A DNA stretch of 22,742 nucleotides from Smittium culicis (Eukaryota > Kickxellomycota > Harpellomycetes > Harpellales > Legeriomycetaceae): contig LSSN01003485.1 in assembly GCA_001970855.1 (NCBI GenBank), positions 1 to 22,742 of the forward strand, written 5' to 3'. Within the stretch, counting starts at the first letter, position 1; each line of letters starts with the position of its first letter. The position numbers and the translations under genes were made by a program. The notes beneath the pieces were generated by a model, which made no database searches, was not told where the DNA came from, and worked only from the letters and a program-made list of their open reading frames with translations. This document shows, in pieces, positions 9,311 to 21,257 of the stretch.

Positions 9311-10540
9311 TTCAGTTATTTCTTTTCTTTTAAATTATTCTCAAGCTGTTAAATCATAATATTTAAAAATTAAATTATAAATAGAAATTAAAAAAATTTT
9401 AATCAACCTTTATTGGCATAGAAAAACTTTATCATGAATCAATGCTATCACTAATAGCTAAATTCATAATATTAATACAAATTAAATTTTCAAATTAGAA
9501 AAAAATATTGGGTTATATCTATATTGTTAAAAATTGAGAATTAGATATATAAATTTTTATATTATTATATAATGGGATATAATTAAAATAAATCTTGTAA
9601 TTGTGCCTAAATAAAAGAATATTTATCAATTAGTTATATTAAAAAATATATCATAACGATTTCAACAAAAATTTATCCACTCAATTTATGTAAAATTGAT
9701 ATATTTCTGTACATATTTGTGTAAATAATAGAATTATCATATTGTAACTTTATAGAATTTTTTAAATATTAAAATTGTATTTATTAGGGATTGTGACAGT
9801 ATTAGATAAAAGTTGGAACTAGGTTAAATATATTTAAATATTAACTCTGAAAACATCAAGTTTATAGGCTTATCAAATAAATTTATTAAAAATAATTAAT
9901 TTTAATCATTTAATTATAAAATCACTTCTCAGAATTGATTAAAGTGAAAAGTTTCACTGATTTATATATATAATGTGCTTTTTTATATTAAATAATTTAA
10001 TTTTAACACGGAGATATTGATTTATAAAATTTATATTCTTACCAGATATCGGGGAGAGGATTATAATAATATGATCTTTTCTTATAATCAGTTTTATAAT
10101 ATTCAAAAGAATCATAAATATGATACATATTTTCATTTAAAAAATATTGGAAATCTGCTAATTTTCTGAATAAATTAATTATTATATTTTCTATTTTCTT
10201 GTAAATATATTATCTTAAAAAAATTATTAGATTGATTATTATTGGTCTTTCTCTTTATTATTGGTTATTTTAATCAATTCTATTGATATTTTTACGTTTT
10301 AATTAACTCAGTAATTTTGATAAGTGAAGAAATATTCCTATTAATTAACCTAAAGTAATCTCATCAAAAATTATTGGTTTCAATATTGATTTTTTCGGGC
10401 CCTTTGTAGCAAGTATTAATTGATAATATATGATTAGAGAGAAATTGTTATGTTTTGGATTTTATTGAATAAAGCTAAGCAGAAAATTAAAAACAAATAA
10501 TAGTGTGAAATAAAATTAGCCAATAAATTTTTATATATTG

Positions 10541-13500
10541 TGTGCAAACTACACAATTTTTTATATCGTTGTCATCTTTCGGCAAAGATATACGGTAATG
10601 GGTTTGTAGAAATTATTAACTGTCCTCTCCTTGTTTAACACGAATTATTATTTGCCCTAAATTTTCCATTAAGCCTAAAATTATACTTCATAGAGGAGAA
10701 ATATTAAGTAAATAAATTATAAAATCGACAAACTCAAGTTGTTCGAAGAATTTTTTGAGTTAATAGCTTGTAAAATATTTTATAGACTAATCACAAAGTA
10801 TGTGACACAATTTAATTTATCAATATTTAGGCAATAGATGGCGTATTGAATTTATAAGCTTTTACTTTGGTGTTAGCGTGCCTGTAATGAAGCATATTAA
10901 GTTTGATATCGGCCTAATATTTCTCGTAATTCTATCAATGGATAAATTATTTGATTTATGACAAATTAATTTTAGTATTCTATTTACTACCCAGGTGACA
11001 CCGATGGCATGTGAGTTTAGGAAATGAAAAAAGTTCACTATTTTTTTTATATTTCATATTAAATTTCGGGAAAAATGTCGGATTGGTAAATGAGGCTATT
11101 TTTCACAGCTTCTATATTAATCTATCATTTCGTAACAATTTATGTAATATTAAATATAAATTAAGACTCTCTATATTAATTCGGGAACGAAAATTGTGAA
11201 TCTTATATATCTCTATATCTGATAAATCCTATGACAGCTAGAAACCAAAAATATTTTAATTCATTTACTTGAAATCAAGATTTGATTATGTACACAATAT
11301 TCTTAATAAATCCAGAATTTTTGGGATACTAAGAATTGACTTTAAAAAAACCTGAATTATTCCTCATCCTACATCTAAGTAAATTTATAGAAAATTGCAT
11401 GGTTTGATAATTCAGTTTAATTACCTGGGAAATTTAACTGCGTGACATTATAGGCTTTTATGGTCCTAAATTTAATGTGAAGATTGTATAAATTTAATAC
11501 GTGTATTTTTTTGAACTGAGGAGCTATAATCATAGTTTTTATTTCCATAGATATTCTCCTGTTAATAAAGTGCTTTTTGAAATAGCTATAAGTGTATAGA
11601 AGTCTTAAACGTCTTAAATTTGATAAAATACTGGAATAGGTGTAATACAGGAGCCTTTTTTTTCCCCAGTTAGCAGCGATTAATATCTATTTAATCAATA
11701 TCTAGCACTTTTATCCCGAGAGCTTCATTTTCTTGCTTTTCAGGCCCAGTGCTACTGTCTTTCTGTTTAATAACAGAAATCGATGCTTAAGGAAATCAGG
11801 TCTGAAAAAAATAAGGCTGATTTCCATTTTGTGTAAATAATTTCATTATTACTTGGCCCCTAATTCTTTCTGTAAGGTAAGTGAAATTAGATTACGCGGC
11901 GAGATAGCATAAGTATTTTTGAATCCGGTCCTTTTAAAGTTCACATAAATATGTAAAATTGCTCATTATCAATTAATTTCATGTTCTTGTGAGAAAAAAA
12001 TATATTCATGTCGTGTTGAGCGTGAATCGTGCTTATTGCAACGAATTTCTGCTGGAAAGTAGATAGATCTTTTTGAATCATCAGCATTTTTCGTGCATCT
12101 TCTGGATTCAGAACTGATAAACCACATTTAATCTGTCGGTGAGTGATTTCCTCAAGCAGTGTGAACAATTAATCTCGAAAATTACAAGTAGTCGGGGTAA
12201 AGACTATCTTCTGAATTTCTTGAAATAGGTAAGTGTGGTTATTTTATCTTAATAGATTGATACCGATAGATCTAGCAAATTTCCGAGCCTAAGAGATTAG
12301 AGTACAATTAGTAGATCTTTGGTGCTGATGTTAAAATCTGCTTGAGCTGACTTAAATTATCCTGATTTAGTGCTTTGATCTAACACAACCCCCAATTTTG
12401 AGAAACTGGATTCGTTAATATCTCTAGTTCCGGAATTTATGGAAAGAAAGAGAGACTGTGAAATGACTGCAGTTGGATCTTCGAAGGAAATAAGCTCTGG
12501 ATGACTGGAATCTTCAGGATTACTGTCGGCTTTCATATTTCTATATGACAAGAGAATATACCTTGAGCTTCTACAACCGACGGAGAAAGTGATGGCCTGG
12601 AACGAGAGCAAATAAATCGACTGAGTGTTCCCAATAAAGCTCATCACAGATGTCAATACCGTTTGATCAGGGTTATGTAGTTTTGCTGTCTCACTTCAAG
12701 ATCCTGAATCTTGGTCAATTGGACTTTGAGAGAAATATCATTAATTTTTATGATCATTCAGAGATGCAAGATATTCTGGGACATGGATATAAACTATTTC
12801 TGATCGTTCAAATTAAATATAAGCTTCCAGAGCTTGAAGTAAATTAATCATATGTTTTTTCTCAATGCTTGTTTGGTCTCTTCAATTATTAGTAGACCTT
12901 ACAGATGAGAGTTATTCGTATCTCTAAGGATCTGACCCATTTCAAAACATTTCTTAGGTTTTGTTTTTTGAAAACCAACGAACAAAGCGACAGCTTTAAT
13001 TTCGGGATGATTAACTATATACATCGGCTGTTTAGTTATAAGGTAAGTACTAGTCGCAATTTTTGATGAAAAATGTTTTTATTAATGGATACTAATGGGC
13101 TAATGACATAAGATAGTCTGCGAAACTGGAAATTCAAAAGATAGATTTCAGGTTCATAATATTTAGAATACAAACTTTCACGTAAATGGAGTGATTTTGG
13201 TGGTTGAGGAATGATATGAGACCTTTATTCTTCTTTAAATTCGTAAAAAATCTTGCTTTATTAGCCTCAATCCCGCAACTGAATCACATTTAATGTTCGC
13301 ATGGATAGCAAGAAAGCGGATGTTTCGTCTGAATATAGAAATACTCCAATAATCAGTTTGAAATATTTCAATTTTAATATAGAGAGGCGTCAACTCACAA
13401 GATAATTGTTATAGATCTTAAACGTTATCAGCTTTCGCAAAAAATTTGATTTGATTTTTGTGGTATCATTTCCATAATAAACGGAATTTATAGCAGTGAT

Positions 13501-14900
13501 GCTTTGTTTGAAAATCAGTTTTCATCGGTATATAACTTTTAGGGTCTTATCTTAATGAAGCTTGCTAAATTGCTTCTTTTTATTATTATTTATTGCTAGA
13601 TACTTTGAAATGAGATCAACCAACGCTACTTGATACACTATCTGAATTGGTTTCACAGGATTATCTAATTCCTTTATAGGTTTTAAAATCTAGCCTGAAC
13701 TACAGTGTTGGTGATTTGAGCGATTATTGTAATATTTGTGCTTGAAGCCAATACTTTATTACCCTCTGAAGTTTTTAATGAAAAGTTATCTTGAAATCTT
13801 AGGAATAAAAATTATTTGGTTGGCCTGGTTTCTTGTGTTAAAGCCAACTGTAATTCGAAGTGAATAGAATCGGATTACTTTAAAAAACTAGAAACTAAAT
13901 GTTTCAGAAACGGCAAAATATATTTAACAGAACTAGTATTTGGAAATGAGTTTATTTTATACTCGGACTCTTCATTGGCTAGCTGAGATGTGTTGAAGTC
14001 TTCATCTATCCCTTTCTAAATTTTTTTCGCTCCTAAGGAGGAAAAATTGTAAAATTAGTTTTGTAGTACATAAGGTTAGCTTCTCATGGGATCCCGAGAA
14101 TTCTATGATCAGATAAAACCGCCTTTGATTCATAAAAAACATCGACTAACATAAGAATTACTTTATCAGATTCAGAACTTAGACCGAGTTATTTGGGGTT
14201 TTCGGAAACTCTTCGTATGCCTTCATAACGTTGCAGTATATTTTGGCATGGATAGATGTAGGAAATTCGCTACCGTTTGTATGATAAAATATTATTTTGT
14301 GCCTATCTGTGTAGTCCGAGGATATACACAGAGTTAACCACTAAGGAGTTAAATATTTATAAATTCAGTATACAAATATAATAGTTGGTACAGGTTATCC
14401 AGAAAAGCCTTCAAACCCGAGTCTCTACGACTGACACAAAGTATTGAGAAATCTATCAAAAAGTTTCATAACTTAAATTAAAGGCTGTGAAACATGTAGC
14501 ATAAGCTATCGGAATACTTACCTTGATATTTCAATTACCCACTCCTAATTTTTGAGCCAAATAGGAAATCCAGATGCCACCGCAGCGCCATGCTGTATAC
14601 CAAATTAGTCTCACAGAATAGCTTGAGTACTTAAATTCTATTTTCCAATAACTATTAGTCTTTTGAAATTCGAATTTTATATTGTAATTATCTAAAGCAA
14701 ATCAAGCTTGATTCATAATTAATGTACTCAACAAGTCATCTTTGCTCTTAACTTTAAGTTCCATGCGGCTCAACCAGCCATTGGAGACTTTTCCCGATGA
14801 ACCATCCTATTGTGAAAATTAGGTGAGCGTCAAAAAATTATGAAACTTCTGGTATGCTCTAGCTCTCGCATAACAAAAACTTAAATGCAGAGGTGGACCA
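10541..14900. other. mixed-composition island, unidentified (probable transposon debris)
   Basis: From about 10.55 kb G+C rises, reaching roughly 45% by hand count around 12.5 kb, well above the flanking spacers. Minus-strand open pieces at 11941-12168 (75 aa, with a helical Lys/Glu/Gln-rich middle) and 12357-12656 (99 aa, Ser-rich) are the longest, but neither is recognised and both end in stops without continuation. A plus-strand frame overlapping at 12650-12847 is likewise unrecognised. The island is continuous with the LINE relic at higher coordinates and may hold its 3' part or a second decayed element. A weak RNase H-like TNGS motif on the minus strand near 14269-14283 is noted under rejected items. 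Confidence 0.4.
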
Positions 14901-16750
14901 TAAAATTCCTACCAGAGATTTCCCATCTTCACGATTTCCGCTCACTCAGTAACATCTATAAAGTTTTTCAACATGTTATTAAGGACCCATTGCATGATTA
15001 TGAACCTGTATCTAAGCACAACTAGGATTTATTCTCCATATCACATTATTGCTTCCAGTAATTCTCAAAAAAAGAGTACCCTAGATTCTATCGGAATTGA
15101 TTTAGAAGAGAATAAACACCTGATATTTGTGTAGCAAGCTTCAGATTTTTCAACTTTATTCCTACAAAACTTAACTAGGTCTAGCTCGTCATACGAGTAC
15201 GCCCAAGTAGCAGTATTCATTAACTATAGGTACTAATCTTCCCTGAATAATGAAAAGCTTTGGTTGCTCGAACGACTCTCCAAACGCTAGGGCCCCACAT
15301 TTAGAAATTCCAAAGGAATTTTTATTTGTCATTAGCTCACTTCTCCACCACAGTTAGATTTTATCTAAGAACCATCTCAGAATCAGCCAATATTATGAGG
15401 TTATCTGTTAACAGAAAACCAGATATCTTTTCACTGTTTCATGGTACCAATGCTAAAATCTTCTTAACTTTGTCAAAGAGATCAATAATGAAAATATTAA
15501 ATAGCATGGGATACATCGTGAAACCTTTTTTTATTCGCAAATATACTTTGAATAAATAAGCAGTTAGATTTCATATTCTCACATCTGCTTCAAGTGAGTT
15601 ATAGTATGACTCAAATAACTCATATGATCTCCCCTCTACTCCACAGAGAAATATTTTCCTTAAGTGAGCTTCTATGAGTACGATGTCATAAGATTTTTTA
15701 AAATCGATGAAAGCCACAAAAATTTCCTTCTTGGATACTCTACGTCAGTTTAGAATGTCTCAATGAGACAAAAATTGCGCCATGGTATCTTAATCTCTTT
15801 TAAAATCAGCCTGCAGGAAAAAAAAACTTTCTCAGCTCGAACTGTCTATTAACCCTACATATATTAATCTTGACTAACATTTTCATCCCAACTGTAATCA
15901 AAGCCATGTCTCTGTATTTTCCATGTAATTTATTTCTTTGATCTTAGTAATAGAAGCTATCTCATTAATATTCCAGATTTTTGGAATTTTTCCATTCCTC
16001 TAGATGATCTGAAGTAAGTTAAATAAGGCTTTAACTATAGGCGATTACGGAAATATATATCATATTCGTTGAATAGTACATTGTACCATCCCAATTCAAT
16101 TATGTCATTACCAGGAGCAATATGCAGTGCTAAGCCCATAAAAACCATCATTACTTTATCTCAGCCTATATGATAGTTAATATAAAAATTAATATCCTTC
16201 CTACTACAGAGAGCTTATATCAATCAGGGTTCCACAAATTACCAGTACTATAATTTGAAAGCACTGTATAAAATTCAGAAAATATTTGTAAGATCTTATC
16301 TTGTGAAGTTATTATATTACCTGCTTCATATTTTAACACATCGAGCGTATACTTAGAATGTAAGTGATCGCTGTGTAATCTTCTTAACCACTTCCAATGC
16401 TCTCTAATATATCTGCTGGCTATGATTTTTGCACCTTCATCAAGGAACTTTTCCCGTCTATTGCGGTTAAAAGTCTGAATAAATTCCTTGGCTTTCAAAA
16501 TTTTCTTTGAAATGATCAGGTAGAGCTTCTTTACCTTTTTGGGAAGATTCTTAATTTCAGTAGCTTTATTCCAATCTACAGCAGCTCTTCAATCCATTAT
16601 ATTGCATCTATGAGATCTATTTATCACAGCTATATCTGTAAATGAAATTTTATCAGTGAAGTATGAACCCATAGTTTCTGAATTGTGTATACATAATCTT
16701 AAATGATTTTGAACCATGCCACTAGGCAGTTTTAATCGATCTCGATTTCA
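14900..16750 (-). pseudogene. decayed non-LTR (LINE-type) retrotransposon, reverse transcriptase region
   Basis: Read on the minus strand from 16750 downwards, pieces in changing frames follow LINE ORF2 order. The pre-RT linker is open at 16498-16220 (92 aa, including GNIITSQDKILQIFSEFY). Then come APGNDI (16118-16104; usual APGPDG), GKIPKIW (near 15990), YRDMALITVGMKMLVKI (15916-15866), the first catalytic block FVAFIDFKKSYDIV (15720-15679), the second as LLTDNLIILAD (15414-15382; the usual F/Y-A-D-D is now L-T-D-N) and the thumb motif CYLGVLV near 15193-15215. Stops and at least two frameshifts separate the pieces, and the second catalytic Asp is lost, so it is dead. No apurinic endonuclease domain is seen beyond 16750, where A+T-rich spacer begins; this fits 5' truncation during target-primed insertion. 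The LINE clade is not assigned. Confidence 0.8.
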
Positions 16751-16799
16751 TAATAGTTATTTATGGTCAATAAATTTTCTTAGAATATATCTTGTGTAA

Positions 16800-19700
16800 A
16801 ATTTATAGTAATTTTGAAAATTTTTATTCTGGTAGATTGCCTTTACAAAAAAAAAAAAGATAAGTATAACACAATCGTGTAATTTACAACTCTTATTATT
16901 AAAAAAAACAATAAGTTGATTTTAATTTAGCTATAGTATTTATTGGTTTGTTATTTTCAGGAATATTTTATCCAATATTATAGTAGAGATTAATATTTCT
17001 CGTCTCTAAAGTGATGAAATATCATGTCGATATTTATTAATTATCATAATCACGAAATGAGTATCAAGTTAGATAAATGTCCATGCGGATAATATATCAT
17101 AAAATTATATGATCACCTTTATATAATTTAAATATAATCAATAAAATATATTAGCGCGAATAAATATAATGTGAATCAACATATTTTATTCTAATGATAT
17201 ATGTAATTTCCCTGATATATCCTAAATTTTGTTCTTAATAGGCAAAATTATTATATCAAAATCACTAAATATTTATTTAAAATTTTTAAAAGCATGAAAA
17301 TAATATAGAATCTATCATTTTTATGGAAATTGATTGATAGTAATTCTACTGGTCGTGTAACTACTTATGGGAATGGTGTCTATAAGCTGAAAGTTATATC
17401 CTGGAATTTATTATATTTATATCTTACCAATTATAAAAAAATAAAGTTAATGTTCAATAAATCTATCATTTAAAATTATATATATATTTATTATAGTGCT
17501 ATGTGTATAAAGTTAAAAATTAACTGGGTAAATTTCACCTCTTATGGTTGATCGCAAAAATATAGTAACTTTTATTTTTTTTCAGATTTAAATTAAAACT
17601 AGCTTTTTATTATGAAACTCAAGAAGTAGCTTTTTTGTAACTAATTACCTTTAATACTGCAAATTTAATTTACATATAATATATAAATATTAAACATATC
17701 ATATTGTTTGTTAACCAGTTATAATTCTCTCAATTTTTGTCAAATAATGTCCGAATAAACAAATCCAAAACTGTTACATAATAACAAAAAAGGAGCAAAT
17801 TTTGATGGAGTATCTAATTGTTTTGATTATATAGGGATAAATAACGTTTAAAAGAATTTAATGATGTTTCTTAAGCACGACACAAAAAAACAAGAGAATG
17901 ATTCATAAATTATTATAAGCTAGGATAACAGTTTTTATTTGTTGAATAAATGGGGGCTTAAAATTGGCGACAATGGATTTAATAGCACTCTATCGCCTTT
18001 GAAAATATTTTCCATTATATATTCTGTACTTGATTTTAGATAATTAAGTAACTTTCAGAATAAAAAAGGTCTAATATATTATACATGTAATCTTTTAGAA
18101 AATTCAAACTTAGTGAGTCTTTTCTATAAAAAGAATCATAATCGTATCTTTCACACTTGAATATATCTTGTACCTTCTAGAAAATACATAAATTTTCCTA
18201 AAATAGCTCATAATTGTTAATGAAGGTATACATTTTTAATCTCTTAATCTTGGGATGAGCATCAAAAGATACATGCACATGTTTTATAATTTATTAAATA
18301 GCATTTTTCAGATAAGTTAGAAAAAATTGAAATATATGCATTATTATTTGCGCTATATCAAATCTAAAAACCTATTTCAGATATATGTGGAAGCGCAGAA
18401 ACATTCAAAGAAATCTCTTTGTAGTCTGATTCTTCTATTCCCCCCCCCCCCTGAAAATCATATTTTAAAAGTAAAACGTAATGATCAACGATAATAACTT
18501 TGAAATTTTTAATGAGTAATATAATGGAGTCGCACTAAATTTGACAGATTAATTAAATACATTAATTACTTACTTAATGAAATTAAATCTATAGTGATAA
18601 CAATAACCAAATTCATGTCACAGAATTTGACATTAAATCAGAAAATTATAAAAACCGCTTCAAAAAGACAATTGAAACAATATCAAAGAATAGGAAAAGT
18701 TAAATGTAAAATTGAAACAAGGATGAACAAAAACATTTTAGTATTTCGTTTAATAACTTTACTTTTTTTGGTCAACATACTATTAATAAAATAATCACTT
18801 TTCATAATTTAATAAACCTTTTATATCAAATTTTAAACTCTTTATCGATAAATCAAACTCTAAACAAAAATAATCCCAATATCAACATGAGCCCTATGGG
18901 CATATGCTCAAAGGAACAGGAGAATTCGGTCGCAGTAGCTGAATCTTCTACATATACAAGCTTTATAATTATTCATATTCAATTCACTATAAGTTGTAAA
19001 TAGAGATTTTAAAAGATATTTCTATAACAATGAAAAAAGCGCAAAGTTAATATCAGCATTGAACAATCTATGATATTATAAATAATTTTAGTGTGTCATT
19101 GTCTAGATAAAAGTTTTTTTTTAATATTAATAGCATTGATATTGTTAATAAAATGAATATATTTTCACCGTGGTTGATATTAGGGATGTATTTTGTTTTT
19201 AAATACATCGCTAATGTTATATTCTTTTTAAAATTTTATGATAAAGCCTATATGTGGCAAATAATAGTATTATTCAACATATTAAAATGAAAATTATGTC
19301 AATTTAATTTATAATATAAAAATTTTATAAGGCTAAAAGTATTTTTATTGAGTCAAAATGCCAAAGTCATGACCAAAAATAGCAACCTTTACTCCTATAT
19401 ATTTTAATTTTATTATAAATGTGGAGGAAATTAGTACTAGCTTTTTTGGGTTTATTGGAGCTTGAAAAAGCCTTTTTATGATTATTTCTATTAACCCTCT
19501 AGTTGAAAAATATAGACAACAAAATTAAGTGTTTATGTATATTTTTATAGTTTGGTTTGGGTAAAAATTGTAGACGTTTAATATTACTATATATACCCAC
19601 TTTTTAGTGTATTCTAATACCTATTCTCGAATTAATTTAGGAGTTTTTTAAAATTTGAGAAAAAACTGATTGATTTTTTTTTAAAGCTATCTAGGATATA

Positions 19701-20640
19701 AGCATCTTGTATTTTATGCTTAAAGTTATATTTCTGACATTTCCTGAGAATACTATTTTTAATTCTCTTATTTTTTCTTGCATTATTATACAAGAATAAC
19801 TTCAAATTTCTAACCTAAAAAAACTTTAAATTATGTATATGATTAATATGATGAGTTTTATTTACAAGGTAAAATCCCACTCTTGAACCAAAATATTTCA
19901 CATATCTATTTAGACGGGAGTCAATATTACTATATTTCTCGTATTATGAATAAAACAATAAGTACAGATTATTTAAAAATTACAGTTATATGCCTATTAA
20001 AATGACCTTTATACCAGATCCTAAATATTTTCGGTTTCGAAAGAATAAAAAAATAAAAGCTGCTAGTTTAGCACATTGATAATTTTCATCCCAACTAACA
20101 CTGCTTGTAGTTCAAATTACATTTGTTCCTATTCACTTCAATGACTTTTAAAAAAAATTTAAATATTGGTTTATTAGACGTATAAAACAAAAATAAATAA
20201 AAAAAGCTATTTTTAAATTTATTTTCAAAAGGTGTAATATATGGGTGTGGCTTGTGATCGTTTTTTATCTACACTAAACGTTACTATAACTTAAAATGTT
20301 GACAATTTTTATACAGTAACTTTTTTTTTTTGTATTTAAATCGGAATATTTGCGATAGAATTTTTTGTTAGTCAGATTAAATTTTTGTAAGTTTATTAGA
20401 TTTGTTTATAGTCTCGTCACAGAATTTAGATTCATAGCTTAGCATTACATTTGGAATGCAATTATCTAGTGTATCCAAGTTCAAATATGAATTAATATGC
20501 TATAAAAATGTAAGCGTATTTACTAATATATTTTCAGTTATATTGCATTAAAAACGCAGTTTATTGTAACATCTGAATGTAGATTTGTCATTATTTTTGT
20601 ATATATTAATTATTAATTAGGCATAAGAAAATTTTGATTA
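16800..20640. other. A+T-rich intergenic spacer upstream of gene 2
   Basis: About 3.8 kb of mostly 75-80% A+T sequence with no recognised gene, RNA or transposon end. A Lys-rich 66-codon frame at 18594-18794 is probably chance. Local oddities are the C12 tract at 18440-18451, a short hairpin TGAGC/GCTCA around 18889-18911 containing GCCCTATGGGC, and several ACTAGCTTTTT stretches near 17600 and 19436 that resemble one near 9043. Confidence 0.5.
18440..18451 (+). repeat. C12 homopolymer tract
   Basis: Twelve consecutive C residues inside strongly A+T-rich sequence. Runs of A or T are common here, but this is the only long C or G run seen in the window. Its exact length may be affected by sequencing error. 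Confidence 0.8.
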
Positions 20641-20960
20641 TCCTGAATGGCTTTTGGCAAAGACCAATTATTTTTTCGGCGATTGATATTGCCCTTAGCG
20701 TGTGGGATAATTGTTATCGTGGGAGTAATTTTTCAGATCAATCAACACGTTTTAATTTCCGAGAATTTTGCGCAGTTTTATAGATTAGCGGGGGACTGTG
20801 CAGCTCTTAATGATGACTAATCTATAAAACCCAAAGGCGTAGGAATAATGTTTTATCAAAAGATTTTTCTTCCGAGAATGCGTTTGATAGCCAATAATAC
20901 TCTTCGCAGAAAATATTTGCTGATTACGCTAGTGCTAATGTAAATAGCCGTTGAATTTTA
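20640..20960. other. mixed-composition upstream block of gene 2
   Basis: About 320 bases clearly richer in G+C than the spacer to the left, lying 0.3-0.6 kb upstream of gene 2 and containing a 14 bp inverted repeat. No open frame or known transposon end is recognised. It may be an upstream regulatory region or an eroded repeat; nothing comparable is seen at the same distance upstream of gene 1. Confidence 0.4.
20775..20830. repeat. inverted repeat with 14 bp perfect arms
   Basis: GTTTTATAGATTAG (20775-20788) and its exact reverse complement CTAATCTATAAAAC (20817-20830) enclose a 28-base loop that is G/C-rich (CGGGGGACTGTGCAGC...). The contrast between A+T arms and G+C loop makes it less likely to be purely compositional. 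It lies about 430 bp upstream of the gene 2 start. It could be a transposon footprint or a protein-binding palindrome. Confidence 0.65.
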
Positions 20961-21000
20961 TCTAAAATTCGTCATAAATTTTTTTTTTTTTTTAGATAAA
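20957..21000. promoter_or_regulatory. hairpin containing T15 tract upstream of gene 2
   Basis: TTTATCTAAAA (20957-20967) and its reverse complement (20990-21000) form 11 bp arms; the loop holds most of an uninterrupted run of 15 T (20979-20993). Poly(dA:dT) tracts a few hundred bases upstream of a start are common nucleosome-excluding promoter elements in fungi. The promoter role is inferred from position, 258 bp before the gene 2 ATG. Confidence 0.4.
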
Positions 21001-21044
21001 TTGTCTCCGCGATTATTTCTCAGTTATGGCTTGAATTCGATTAC

Positions 21045-21052
21045 TATAAATA
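21045..21052 (+). promoter_or_regulatory. candidate TATA box of gene 2
   Basis: TATAAATA fits the eukaryotic TATA consensus and lies 205 bases before the start codon, downstream of the T15 tract and upstream of the pyrimidine-rich leader. In A+T-rich DNA such a match is weak evidence by itself. Confidence 0.3.
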
Positions 21053-21117
21053 CCATTTAAAAAGAATGTTAAAAATCTAAAAACATAGATAGTTTAGTTG
21101 TCCTCCAAACCAAAATT

Positions 21118-21257
21118 ATTTTAAAGGTTATTTGTATATCGATCCAACCTATTGCACTCCACCTTTCAAACATCAACTAATTTCTGATAGCTCTTTTAAT
21201 ACCCACACTTTCAACACTCCATTCAACAAAAATTAATCTTATAAACCCTATATAGAC
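21118..21257 (+). promoter_or_regulatory. C/T- and CA-rich, ATG-free leader of gene 2
   Basis: The 140 bases before gene 2 change character: CCAACC, CACTCCACCTTTCAAACATC, CCCACACTTTCAACACTCC. There is no ATG from 21069 up to the start codon. Unstructured CA/CT-rich leaders without upstream ATGs are typical of efficiently translated fungal mRNAs. The start codon has G at -3. Confidence 0.45.

Larger units (their letters stand above)
6700..10540. other. A+T-rich intergenic spacer downstream of gene 1
   Basis: About 3.8 kb, often above 80% A+T, with stops in every frame. Short open frames near 8.4-8.6 kb and 9.95-10.14 kb on the minus strand are Lys/Asn/Ile/Phe-rich products of composition and are not called. 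It contains one TA-flanked MITE (7460-7663) and perfect palindromes at 8282-8311 and 9291-9310. No RNA gene recognised. Confidence 0.55.

Noticed and set aside
11941..12847. Minus frames of 75 and 99 codons and a plus frame of 65 codons as genes
   Set aside because: No recognisable domain, opposite strands overlap, and neighbouring sequence is broken by stops; described as part of the decayed island instead.
14190..14345. Minus-strand piece with IIFYHTNGSEF, resembling the TDGS start of an RNase H domain downstream of a LINE RT
   Set aside because: Only one short motif matches, its Asp is replaced by Asn, and the later RNase H motifs could not be found convincingly; left as unidentified island.
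18594..18794. 66-codon plus-strand frame with a basic Lys/Gln-rich part and a hydrophobic C-terminus
   Set aside because: Composition follows the A+T-rich background (Lys, Asn, Ile), no family is recognised and no promoter or paralog supports it; most likely chance.
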